A DNA stretch of 5,887 nucleotides from SABY01 sp964593705 (GCA_964593705.1 CAZQIV010000235.1:1-5887); one strand, 5' to 3'; counted from the stretch's first letter, positions 1-5,781 are shown. Translations and numbers: made by a program. The notes: a model not told the origin generated them from the letters alone.

Positions 1-1
1 G

Positions 2-107
2 TGGAGCGAAGCAGCCTGCCCCGTTTTTCGGGGACATCCTCGCCGTAGGCGGGATGGAGCGAAGCAGCCTGCCCCGTTTTTCGGGGACATCCTCGCCGTA
101 GGCGGGA
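2..107. repeat. Two tandem 53-bp double-hairpin (REP-like) units
   Basis: Two identical 53-bp units lie head to tail at 2-54 and 55-107, and the left window edge may cut a longer array. Each unit contains a hairpin with stem CCCCG/CGGGG around a TTTTT loop, followed by a second with stem CGCC/GGCG around GTA. The GC-rich units stand out from the AT-rich surroundings. A diverged copy lies at 1457-1508 and keeps both hairpins. This is the architecture of a dispersed bacterial palindromic repeat (REP/BIME type). No REP-associated transposase is in the window. The units could act as transcript-end structures for whatever lies to the left, but that is inference. Confidence 0.8.
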
Positions 108-122
108 ATTGAAACAAATGAT

Positions 123-138
123 TGAATGAATGAATGAA
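123..138. repeat. Tetranucleotide microsatellite (TGAA)x4
   Basis: Four perfect TGAA units lie in noncoding sequence just after the 53-bp repeats. The run is short, and no gene or promoter is visibly tied to it. Confidence 0.6.
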
Positions 139-183
139 GAATTGTTAGATGGACTCCTGGTGATATGGAAATAATTCGACCAC

Positions 184-233
184 TTAGTCACCTCATCGCT
201 TCGTTCTCATCGTTCGCTTAAGTCCCTTCGCTC
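184..233. repeat. Degenerate 9-nt repeat tract
   Basis: Read on the minus strand, this stretch contains purine-rich 9-mers such as GCGAACGAT and GAGAACGAA with imperfect neighbours. They resemble the units of the better-kept array at 306-395. It appears to be an eroded part of the same array, separated from it by the palindrome region. No coding frame is supported. Confidence 0.45.
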
Positions 234-252
234 TCTATTTTATCTCCTTAAG

Positions 253-272
253 AAACAACGCATGCGTTGTTT
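253..272. repeat. Perfect 20-bp palindrome
   Basis: AAACAACGCATGCGTTGTTT is exactly self-complementary, centred between 262 and 263, and the symmetry stops at the flanking G residues. It lies about 120 bp past the stop codon of the oxidoreductase gene. As RNA it could form a long stem with a minimal loop, but neither strand has a following U-tract typical of an intrinsic terminator. It could equally be a protein-binding dyad or a dispersed palindromic element. The sequence alone does not decide. Confidence 0.6.
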
Positions 273-305
273 GTACTATAATACTCTATCACCTTTTTCT
301 CTTCA

Positions 306-395
306 TTCTCTAAAGTCTCTTCGTTCTCTAAAGTCGCTTTATTCTCTTCGTTCTCTAAAGTCGCTTTATTCTCTTAGTTCGCTTTAGTCGCTTAG
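306..395. repeat. 9-nt / 27-bp tandem array at the 3' end of the oxidoreductase gene
   Basis: Two 27-bp units at 324-350 and 351-377 differ at one base. They are flanked by a partial unit (306-323) and a degenerate one (378-395). On the minus strand each 27-bp unit is three 9-mers (GAGAATAAA, GCGACTTTA, GAGAACGAA), so the true period is 9 nt. The array enters the coding sequence at 392-1339: the last codons and TAA stop have the same pattern (GCGAAAATA, GCGAACTAA). A second in-frame TAA follows at 374-376. After it the frame stays open to 248 with a repeated ENKATLENE peptide but no ATG, so I do not call a gene. Confidence 0.8.
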
Positions 396-1339
396 TTCGC
401 TATTTTCGCCACCATCCTCCTCGCTTCCTCAAACTCCTCCATCATCTCCTTCACAATTTCGGCTGCCGGTTTAATTTCATCGATAAGTGAAGATACCTGT
501 CCGATTTCCAGTTCGCCATCATCTCCATCTCCTTCAAACATTCCAAGCTTTGCGCGACCACGACCTAAGAGTGCAGACAGCTCTTCACGGCTTGCTCCTT
601 TTGATTCCAAGTCTTTGACCTTTTCCCAGAATTTATTTTTAATCAGACGTACCGGAACAAGATTTTTCAATGTGAGAATGGTATCACCGTCTTTGGCTTC
701 TACAATTTTTTGTTTAAAAACAGCATGAGCCGAAGATTCGGGAGTTGCCACAAACCGGCTTCCCCCCTGAACACCATCTGCTCCAAGCACCATGGCAGCA
801 AGCATTTGCCTGCCTGTTCCGATACCTCCTGCCGCTATCAGCGGGAGATCAACAGTTTTTTTGATCAATGGAATCAAATTCATGGTGGTAGTTTCTTCGA
901 TACCATTGTGGCCGCCGGCTTCAAAACCTTCGGCAACAATAGCATCAACTCCGACCTCCTTAGCTTTGAGAGCAAATTTTGTGTTGGCAATCACATGAAC
1001 AACCGTGATGCCATTTTCCTTAAAAAGTTGTGTGTATTTTTTTGGATTTCCGGCAGAGGTAAAAACAATCTTCACCTTTTCCCTCAAAACAATTTCGATG
1101 ATTTCATCCATTTGCGGATAAAGTAACGGAAGGTTTACACCCCAGGGTTTATTGGTGGCTGACAGCATTTTAACAACATGCCCCTCAAAAACATCGGGGT
1201 ACATGGAACCGGCACCAATCAGGCCAAGGCCGCCGGCATTTGAAACTGCTGAAGCCAGTTTCCAGCCCGAACACCAGATCATCCCGGCCTGGATAATCGG
1301 GTATTTTATCTTGAATAGTTCAGTGATTTTTGTTTTCAT
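392..1339 (-). CDS. Nitronate monooxygenase / FabK-like FMN-dependent oxidoreductase
   Basis: This 315-residue protein is full length for the nitronate monooxygenase (2-nitropropane dioxygenase)/FabK TIM-barrel flavoprotein family and should be cytoplasmic. Visible landmarks are the N-terminal PIIQAGM (14-20) and GGLGLIGAG (36-44), the signature EGFEAGGHNG (137-146) with the family's conserved active-site His at 144, and the FMN-phosphate-binding AAGGIGTGR (169-177) and GGSRFVATPES (192-202). The acidic C-terminus is compatible with FabK-like proteins. Members either oxidise alkyl nitronates or reduce enoyl-ACP in type II fatty acid synthesis. The sequence does not separate these, and no fatty-acid gene is adjacent, so no symbol is given. 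ATG at 1337-1339 is chosen because an in-frame stop lies 21 nt upstream. No Shine-Dalgarno is visible, and the leader is a heptanucleotide array. The last codons and stop lie inside a 9-nt repeat array. Confidence 0.9.
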   Translation of the reverse strand: MKTKITELFKIKYPIIQAGMIWCSGWKLASAVSNAGGLGLIGAGSMYPDVFEGHVVKMLSATNKPWGVNLPLLYPQMDEIIEIVLREKVKIVFTSAGNPKKYTQLFKENGITVVHVIANTKFALKAKEVGVDAIVAEGFEAGGHNGIEETTTMNLIPLIKKTVDLPLIAAGGIGTGRQMLAAMVLGADGVQGGSRFVATPESSAHAVFKQKIVEAKDGDTILTLKNLVPVRLIKNKFWEKVKDLESKGASREELSALLGRGRAKLGMFEGDGDDGELEIGQVSSLIDEIKPAAEIVKEMMEEFEEARRMVAKIAN

Positions 1340-1343
1340 GAGG

Positions 1344-1455
1344 TTAGATTTTAGATGTTAGATGGTAGATGATAGAAGTTAGATGATAGAAGTTAGATGA
1401 TAGATGGTAGAAGTTAATTGTTAATCGTTATCCGTTATAAGTTAATTGTTAATTG
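1344..1455. repeat. Heptanucleotide tandem array (16 units) in the oxidoreductase leader
   Basis: Sixteen consecutive 7-mers keep perfect 7-nt phase from 1344 to 1455. The part nearest the gene is built on TTAGATG with variants ATAGAAG, GTAGATG and GTAGAAG. The distal part shifts to TTAATTG, TTAATCG, TTATCCG and TTATAAG. The array ends four bases before the start codon of the minus-strand gene at 392-1339, so it occupies the place of its 5' leader and ribosome-loading region. On the transcribed strand it contributes repeated CATCTAA and CAATTAA. It resembles the short tandemly repeated repetitive (STRR) heptamers described in cyanobacteria in form only. Unit-number change would alter leader length and not the reading frame. 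Confidence 0.9.
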
Positions 1456-1456
1456 T

Positions 1457-1508
1457 TGAGCGAATCTGCCTGCCCCGACCCTTCGGGGAAATCCTCGCAT
1501 TTGCGGGA
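1457..1508. repeat. Diverged third copy of the 53-bp double-hairpin element
   Basis: This 52-bp copy matches the units at 2-107 in the opening GAGCGAA, the GCCTGCCCCG block, the ATCCTCGC block and the closing GCGGGA. Its stems changed in a coordinated way: the first is now CCCCGA/TCGGGG around CCCT, the second CGC/GCG around ATTT. Retained pairing despite sequence change supports a structured element over a chance GC block. It directly abuts the heptanucleotide array. Confidence 0.75.
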
Positions 1509-1610
1509 TTATTTGTTATTTGAAAATTGTTAATCGTAACTCTGGCTACTACCAACTGATACCGATAACTAACAGCGATTTTTATTGATCTTAGATTTTT
1601 GTATTAAAAT

Positions 1611-1629
1611 TTAAAACACGCTGTTTTAA
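1611..1629. repeat. AT-rich hairpin, 8-bp stem and 3-nt loop
   Basis: TTAAAACA and TGTTTTAA are perfect reverse complements around CGC. It lies about 220 bp beyond the dpp11 stop and about 270 bp upstream of the oxidoreductase start. It could be a weak transcript-end hairpin for dpp11 or an operator-like dyad. An AT-rich stem this short can also arise by chance. Confidence 0.35.
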
Positions 1630-1718
1630 TTAACGCTTGCTGAAAAACACAAAACCATATTGTTAGCTTTAACATTTCAATTTATAATAAAAACACGGCA
1701 GAAGGTTTTATCTTGGTG

Positions 1719-1765
1719 TCTTTGTGTCTCCGTGGTAAAAATCAAAAACCACAAAGGTACAATGG
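1719..1765. repeat. Imperfect inverted repeat, 18-bp arms
   Basis: The left arm TCTTTGTGTCTCCGTGGT (1719-1736) and right arm ACCACAAAGGTACAATGG (1748-1765) pair at 12 of 18 positions, with the innermost GTGGT/ACCAC perfect, around an A-rich 11-nt loop. It lies about 80 bp beyond the dpp11 stop. From memory, similar TTTGTG...GTGGT / ACCACAAAG words recur between genes in several bacteria, so it is probably a dispersed element. No U-tract marks it as an intrinsic terminator. Confidence 0.5.
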
Positions 1766-1790
1766 TTCAAAAATTTTTGATAGCTATCGG

Positions 1791-1839
1791 TACTGTTAAC
1801 TGAATACTGCACACTGAGAACTGTGGACTGAGAACTGCC
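1791..1839. repeat. Second heptanucleotide array, consensus NACTGNN (7 units)
   Basis: Seven consecutive 7-mers each carry ACTG at positions 2-5 with variable flanks (for example TACTGTT, AACTGAA, CACTGAG, GACTGAG). The next unit, CACCGTT, is a decayed eighth that runs into the dpp11 stop codon at 1846-1848. The period equals that of the array at 1344-1455 but the consensus differs. It lies at the extreme 3' end of dpp11, in its 3' untranslated region if transcribed. Confidence 0.85.
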
Positions 1840-1845
1840 CACCGT

Positions 1846-4011
1846 TTACTCCACCAGTACCATTTCATTAACGAGATGCCCTGCACCAGCGAATTTGTCA
1901 ACCATAAAAAGGAAGTAACGGATGTCGAGCATTATGTTGCGACACTGATCGGGGTCGAACATCAAATCGCTCATGGTACCTTCCCAGCAGCGGTCGAAGT
2001 TGAGCCCTATCAATTGGCCATCGGCATTGAGCGCCGGGCTACCCGAGTTTCCGCCGGTAGTATGGTTTGTGGCAATAAAGCAAACAGGCATTTCATCTTC
2101 CATTCCATATTTTCCATAATCCTTATCCCGGTAAAGTTCTTTCAGTTTTTCTTCTACCACATAATCATAAATATTGGGATCTTCCTTTTCCATGATCCCT
2201 TCCAGCGTGGTTTGATATTCGTAATAAACCCCATCGCGCGGATAGTATGGCTTCACTTTTCCATACGCCACACGTAGCGTAGAATTTGCATCGGGATAAA
2301 AACGTTGATCGGGCTGATATTCCATTTGGGCTTTCATATAGATGCGCATCATGCTGTCGATTTCAACATCAAGTTTAGAGATAACGGGCATGGTATGCTG
2401 AACGTAATAACCGGTAAAACTTTTAGCCATGCTAAAGGCAAGGTCTTTCAAAATCTTCTTGTATTTTTTTTGCTTGTAGTTGGTAAAGAATTTTTTGAAT
2501 GTTGTAGAATCAGCAAAAATCGACTTTTTAAAAACTTCATCCGCGAAAGCATTGATATTGCCTTTATACTTTTCATCAATCAAATTAAACACATCGTGTA
2601 ATTGATGCATATCAAAATTATCGCGGTAAGTGCCGAGCAGCGTAACAAAAGCTTTGCGGTCGATGGGCTGGTAGTAATCCTTATAAAAATCCTTTCCACT
2701 TGCCAATACCCCCTGCAACTCTTTTTCAAGCTCTTCTCGTGTGGTTTCCTTTTTTTCGGAAATGGTTGTTAGTTTTTGAGCCATACGGGCAGCCCTCACA
2801 ATTTCTATTCCCAGCCCTGCCTCCACCAAGTATATCATTTCTAGCTGAGCATCCGTCATTTCATCATACTTATTATCAAATGACGATAAAAGACTCCCGT
2901 ATTTTTCTGTGGCATCTGTTGAAGACTTTACCCAACGATCGAATCCTTCTTCAAAATCCTTCTTCTGCTCAATACCATCAAGTTTCATTATTCCCTTATT
3001 TTCACCAATCCACTTTTTCCAGCCATTGGAAAGCCTTGCATGTTTCAATGTATATTGAAGCCGGATATTCGTATCCTGGGTCATGAACGATTCATAAATA
3101 TCCAGCTTTTGGCGGCGAAGTTTTATCCTGTTTGGATTTTGTACCTGCGTAATCATTTCGATAGCATCGGAAGGCAGGTATTCCTGGGTCCTTCCCGGAA
3201 ATCCAAAGATGAAAGTAAAATCATCTTCCTGCACTCCCTTAATGGAAATTGGGATGGAATAAAGTGGTTTGTAGGGTACGTTATCTTCGGCATATTCGGC
3301 CGGTTTATTGTCTTTATCAGCATAAATCCTGAACAAAGAAAAATCGCCAGTATGTCGCGGCCACATCCAGTTGTCGGTATCACCGCCAAATTTCCCGATG
3401 TTTGATGGTGGCGCTCCCACCAGCCTAACGTCTGTAAAAATTTCATAAACCAAAAGGTAATATTCATTGCCATAATAGAATGGACGAACTGAAGCGCTGT
3501 AGAGCGAATCAGCCTCAACCTCATCGGTAATAAGCTTCGCGTTTTCTTTAATGGCTTCTTTGCGATCCTTTTCGCTTATCTCATCCGAAATACCCTCAAG
3601 CATTTTTTCGGTAACATCCTCCATTCTTACCAGGCGCGTAACCTTAAGCCCGGGATTTACCAATTCCTCATCGTGGTTCATTGCCCAGAAGCCATCGGTT
3701 AGCAAATCGTTTTCGGCACTGCTGTGATGATGTATTTGAGCATAACCACAATGGTGATTTGTTAAGATTAGGCCTTGATCAGAGATAATTTCAGCAGTAC
3801 AGCCGCCGCCAAAAAGCAGGATGGCATCCTTCATAGAGGAGTGATTAATGTTATAAATATCTTCGGCGCTAATGCGCATGCCCATGTCCTGCATATCTTT
3901 TTCGTTGAGCGATTGCAAAAGCATCGGAATCCACATACCTTCATCGGCACGGGAGAGAGAGATTTGGAAAGTTAGTAATGCTGAGAGTAAAAAATAGAAA
4001 AACCGTTTCAT
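1846..4011 (-). CDS. dpp11: Asp/Glu-specific dipeptidyl peptidase, S46 family (DPP11 type)
   Basis: This 721-residue S46 serine exopeptidase is the usual DPP7/DPP11 length (about 720). It releases N-terminal dipeptides from extracellular peptides, in the periplasm or at the cell surface. Residues 1-22 form a Sec signal peptide (MKRFF, hydrophobic core, SRA), leaving a mature DEGMW start typical of the family. The chymotrypsin-like triad is read as His87 (in TNHHCGY), Asp223 (in RHTGDFSLFR) and Ser656 (in GGNSGSP). Cys71 and Cys88 sit where the trypsin-fold disulfide near the catalytic His occurs. A helical domain spans roughly 290-570. Arg674, 18 residues after the catalytic Ser in GLNFDR, matches Arg673 of Porphyromonas gingivalis DPP11, which sets Asp/Glu preference; DPP7 has Gly there. 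ATG at 4009-4011 is chosen because it begins the signal peptide and an in-frame stop lies about 42 nt upstream. The leader is A-rich without Shine-Dalgarno. Confidence 0.95.
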   Translation of the reverse strand: MKRFFYFLLSALLTFQISLSRADEGMWIPMLLQSLNEKDMQDMGMRISAEDIYNINHSSMKDAILLFGGGCTAEIISDQGLILTNHHCGYAQIHHHSSAENDLLTDGFWAMNHDEELVNPGLKVTRLVRMEDVTEKMLEGISDEISEKDRKEAIKENAKLITDEVEADSLYSASVRPFYYGNEYYLLVYEIFTDVRLVGAPPSNIGKFGGDTDNWMWPRHTGDFSLFRIYADKDNKPAEYAEDNVPYKPLYSIPISIKGVQEDDFTFIFGFPGRTQEYLPSDAIEMITQVQNPNRIKLRRQKLDIYESFMTQDTNIRLQYTLKHARLSNGWKKWIGENKGIMKLDGIEQKKDFEEGFDRWVKSSTDATEKYGSLLSSFDNKYDEMTDAQLEMIYLVEAGLGIEIVRAARMAQKLTTISEKKETTREELEKELQGVLASGKDFYKDYYQPIDRKAFVTLLGTYRDNFDMHQLHDVFNLIDEKYKGNINAFADEVFKKSIFADSTTFKKFFTNYKQKKYKKILKDLAFSMAKSFTGYYVQHTMPVISKLDVEIDSMMRIYMKAQMEYQPDQRFYPDANSTLRVAYGKVKPYYPRDGVYYEYQTTLEGIMEKEDPNIYDYVVEEKLKELYRDKDYGKYGMEDEMPVCFIATNHTTGGNSGSPALNADGQLIGLNFDRCWEGTMSDLMFDPDQCRNIMLDIRYFLFMVDKFAGAGHLVNEMVLVE

Positions 4012-4133
4012 AATAGATTTTTGTTTTAGCAGAAAAAAATGAATAATTTGTTAGATCAAATAATTTGGCTTCAAATATCCGAATATTTTTGGAGAAAGGT
4101 CTCTACTACTATTTTTATGGATGTAAATAATGG

Positions 4134-4149
4134 CTGTTTCTGTAAACAG
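4134..4149. repeat. Small hairpin CTGTTT/AAACAG
   Basis: A perfect 6-bp stem around a CTGT loop directly abuts the ATTTC/GAAAT hairpin at 4149-4173. The pair forms a two-hairpin cluster about 30-65 bp beyond the ATPase stop codon. It could help end the ATPase transcript, but no U-run follows on the minus strand. Confidence 0.35.
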
Positions 4150-4173
4150 ATTTCTCCCTTCGGTCGAAATGAC
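4149..4173. repeat. ATTTC/GAAAT hairpin element, copy 1
   Basis: The 25-bp GATTTCTCCCTTCG... element begins GATTTCT and ends TCGAAATGAC. ATTTC pairs with GAAAT, a small symmetric internal loop follows, and CC/GG closes a TTC loop. It lies about 27 bp past the ATPase stop codon. A second copy with the same ends but a different hairpin tip is at 5782-5814. From memory, this GATTTCT...TCGAAATGAC pattern is common between genes in Bacteroidota. It may serve as a transcript-end structure, but no T-tract supports a standard terminator. Confidence 0.65.
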
Positions 4174-4199
4174 AGGGCTTCATACGGGGTATGGTGAGA

Positions 4200-5480
4200 T
4201 TATGCATTTTGAGGAATCACATCCTCAAGCAGCCAATTAATTACAGGTATCACGTTGATGATCATGCCATCCTGTTCTATTTTATCTTCTTCATTCATGG
4301 TGATAATAGTAAGCTTTGTTGCTTTCAATTCGCGGTTTGCAGTTAACAATGCCCTGATTTCCCGATCACGCGTTTTTTTGTTTTCGATTGATAGCGATAC
4401 CTGTATCAATTCATGGACATTGCGCTGACGATAAATTAAAAAATCAACTTCAACATTTTTTTTGTAATAAAATACTTCATATCCATGACGCAGTCTGTTG
4501 CGCAATAAATGCAACATCACAACATTTTCGAGCAAACGGCCTGTATTTTCTGAACCACTTTCACCGGCCAGGTCAGCAAAAGAAGTGTCGATAAGGTAAA
4601 GCTTCCTATTGCGAAGGCTTTCCTGTTTCTTAAACGAAAACTTTGAAAGGCTTATAAAAAGCCATGCCTCTTCGAGATAGGAAACATAATTCTTTGCCGT
4701 GTTTTCGCTACCGAGGCTAAAAATATTTTTTACGCGGTTGTAGCTTATCTCTGCGCCGTAATTCCCCGTAAGCCACAGCGAGATTTCACGGAAAGTGCGA
4801 ACATGCCTGATTTTATAGCGGTAAATAATATCTCTTGTAACAATTGCCTCGAATAAATTGGCCACGTAAGTTTTCCGGTTTTCTCCACCTGCCACCTCCG
4901 GAAAGCCTCCATTTAAAAGGTATTCCATAAATAAATTCATTGCCAAACCTTTGCCCTTTGTGGTATCCAGCGATTTTAGTTTTAATTTTTTTGCCTTTAG
5001 ATATTCGCCATACGAAAAGGGCAATAATTCAACAATTGAATACCTCCCGGTGAGGTGCGTTGCCATTTCGCGGCTGAGCAGGTTAGAATTTGATCCCGTG
5101 AGGACAACCCTGATTTTGTTTCGCAACAAGCGATTTACAAACAAATGCCACCCCTCCACATTTTGGATTTCATCAAGTAAAAGATACTCAAACTCACCAT
5201 AAACTGTATATAGCGCTTCGAGCATAAAGTTCAGGTCTTCCGGCTGCAAATCGTTAAGCCTTTCATCATCGAAGTTTACGAAAGCATATTTTAGCTTCAT
5301 CAAGGCCATTTGCGCCAGGGTTGATTTTCCACACCGCCTAATGCCTGTAATGATTTGGGCAAGGTTACTTTGCGTGTCAATTTCCCTTTCTTTGTCCCTA
5401 AAAACCAATGATGCACCCTTGTTCAGCAAAAGTTCTTCCTGCTGTTCTATAAGTATTTGCCTGAAATTTTTGCTCTCCAT
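4200..5480 (-). CDS. AAA_14 / DUF4143 ATP-binding protein
   Basis: This 426-residue protein matches the size and layout of the AAA_14-DUF4143 family, whose cellular role is mostly unknown. The N-terminal P-loop ATPase has Walker A GIRRCGKST (46-54), Walker B LLLDEIQ (100-106), a sensor-1-like VLTGSNSNLL (126-135) and the family's HLTGRY (142-147) with a candidate arginine finger. GGFPEV (191-196) is a family landmark. Residues about 225-275 look like a winged helix, and 315-365 form the DUF4143 nuclease-like fold with EVDFLIY (344-350). The expected E-x-K strand reads IQVS (359-362), so nuclease activity is doubtful. There is no signal peptide or membrane segment. ATG at 5478-5480 has an in-frame stop 21 nt upstream and GGAG 5 nt upstream. 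A 32-bp tandem array begins about 54 bp upstream. It could be a regulatory or defence-related ATPase, but no partner gene is visible. Confidence 0.9.
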   Translation of the reverse strand: MESKNFRQILIEQQEELLLNKGASLVFRDKEREIDTQSNLAQIITGIRRCGKSTLAQMALMKLKYAFVNFDDERLNDLQPEDLNFMLEALYTVYGEFEYLLLDEIQNVEGWHLFVNRLLRNKIRVVLTGSNSNLLSREMATHLTGRYSIVELLPFSYGEYLKAKKLKLKSLDTTKGKGLAMNLFMEYLLNGGFPEVAGGENRKTYVANLFEAIVTRDIIYRYKIRHVRTFREISLWLTGNYGAEISYNRVKNIFSLGSENTAKNYVSYLEEAWLFISLSKFSFKKQESLRNRKLYLIDTSFADLAGESGSENTGRLLENVVMLHLLRNRLRHGYEVFYYKKNVEVDFLIYRQRNVHELIQVSLSIENKKTRDREIRALLTANRELKATKLTIITMNEEDKIEQDGMIINVIPVINWLLEDVIPQNA

Positions 5481-5485
5481 ATCAA

Positions 5486-5489
5486 CTCC
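5486..5489 (-). promoter_or_regulatory. Shine-Dalgarno-like GGAG before the ATPase gene
   Basis: On the minus strand GGAG stands 5 nt before the ATG at 5478-5480. Bacteroidota genes often lack such a site, and the other two genes here do. A one-mismatch match to the Bacteroidota -7 box TAnnTTTG (TACTTTTA) lies at 5511-5518, but no TTTG box is seen at the expected distance. That distance would fall in the first 32-bp repeat unit, so the promoter assignment is weak. Confidence 0.35.
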
Positions 5490-5533
5490 AAATTCCGATT
5501 AATGAGTAGGTAAAAGTATAAATTATTTGCATC

Positions 5534-5670
5534 CTACTGAGAATAATCCGGGTAAAATTGTGATTTCTACTGAGAATAATCCGGGGAAATTTCAATTTCT
5601 ATTGAGAATAATCCATGGTATTTTCGATTTCTATTGAGAATAATCAGTGGAATTTTTTCATTCTACCTGG
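5534..5670. repeat. 32-bp tandem repeat array upstream of the ATPase gene
   Basis: Four units start at 5534, 5567, 5599 and 5631, spaced 33, 32 and 32 bp. Each opens with the core CTAYTGAGAATAATCC (last base changed in unit 4), followed by a GG at near-constant position and an AT-rich tail ending in ATTT or CATT. A decayed fifth unit begins in register at 5663 with CTACCTGG. The units nearest the ATPase gene carry CTAC, the distal ones CTAT. No spacers separate the units, so this is not a CRISPR. The 32-33 bp period is about three helical turns, placing each core on the same DNA face. The array may be an operator, an ATPase target, or a multiple-terminal-repeat transposon end. Confidence 0.85.
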
Positions 5671-5781
5671 ACTTTTTAAACTATTTTATTGTTGTTCGAG
5701 TGGGAATCTAATGGAAAGCACATTTTGTAATTCATCACATTTGTTCATTAATCAAATAGCCAGATAAAAAACCGATGAAGA
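5671..5781. other. Noncoding stretch with no recognised element
   Basis: AT-rich sequence between the 32-bp array and the hairpin at 5782. I see no coding frame, RNA gene, repeat or promoter that can be supported here. Confidence 0.5.

Larger units (their letters stand above)
1509..1790. other. AT-rich intergenic spacer between dpp11 and the oxidoreductase gene
   Basis: No coding frame, RNA gene or convincing promoter was found here. The stretch at about 1530-1575 has weak 7-nt spacing of CTACT, CAACT and AACTA words and looks like a decayed heptamer array. The remainder is AT-rich and contains a short hairpin (1611-1629) and a longer imperfect inverted repeat (1719-1765), listed separately. 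A promoter for the oxidoreductase gene would be expected here, but no good match to the Bacteroidota TTTG / TAnnTTTG pattern was seen. Confidence 0.6.

Noticed and set aside
108..115. ATTGAAAC, a typical 3' end of CRISPR repeats, directly after the 53-bp units
   Set aside because: It occurs once, the 53-bp units are contiguous with no spacers, and no cas gene is present.
248..373. Open frame with ENKATLENE repeats after the oxidoreductase stop
   Set aside because: It has no ATG in frame and is produced by the 9-nt array, whose period is a multiple of three. Kept only as part of the array finding.
710..1126. 138-codon plus-strand open frame opposite the oxidoreductase gene
   Set aside because: It is antisense to a clearly recognised flavoprotein gene, and its peptide shows no domain-like pattern.
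3153..3524. 123-codon open frame on the minus strand inside dpp11
   Set aside because: It lies wholly inside the well-supported S46 peptidase gene in another frame, and its peptide resembles no family I recognise.
4012..4110. Possible promoter for dpp11 with TTTG and ATATTTG words
   Set aside because: No pair of boxes has the spacing and match expected for the Bacteroidota TTTG / TAnnTTTG consensus.
4134..4173. Intrinsic terminator for the ATPase gene
   Set aside because: Two hairpins are present, but no T-run follows on the transcribed direction. They are kept as repeats or hairpins.
392..5480. Three same-strand genes as one operon
   Set aside because: Gaps of 188 and 506 bp filled with hairpins and repeats, and unrelated predicted functions, argue for separate units.
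5534..5670. Regular repeats suggesting a CRISPR array
   Set aside because: Unit-to-unit similarity covers the full 32 bp, including the tails, so there are no unique spacers.
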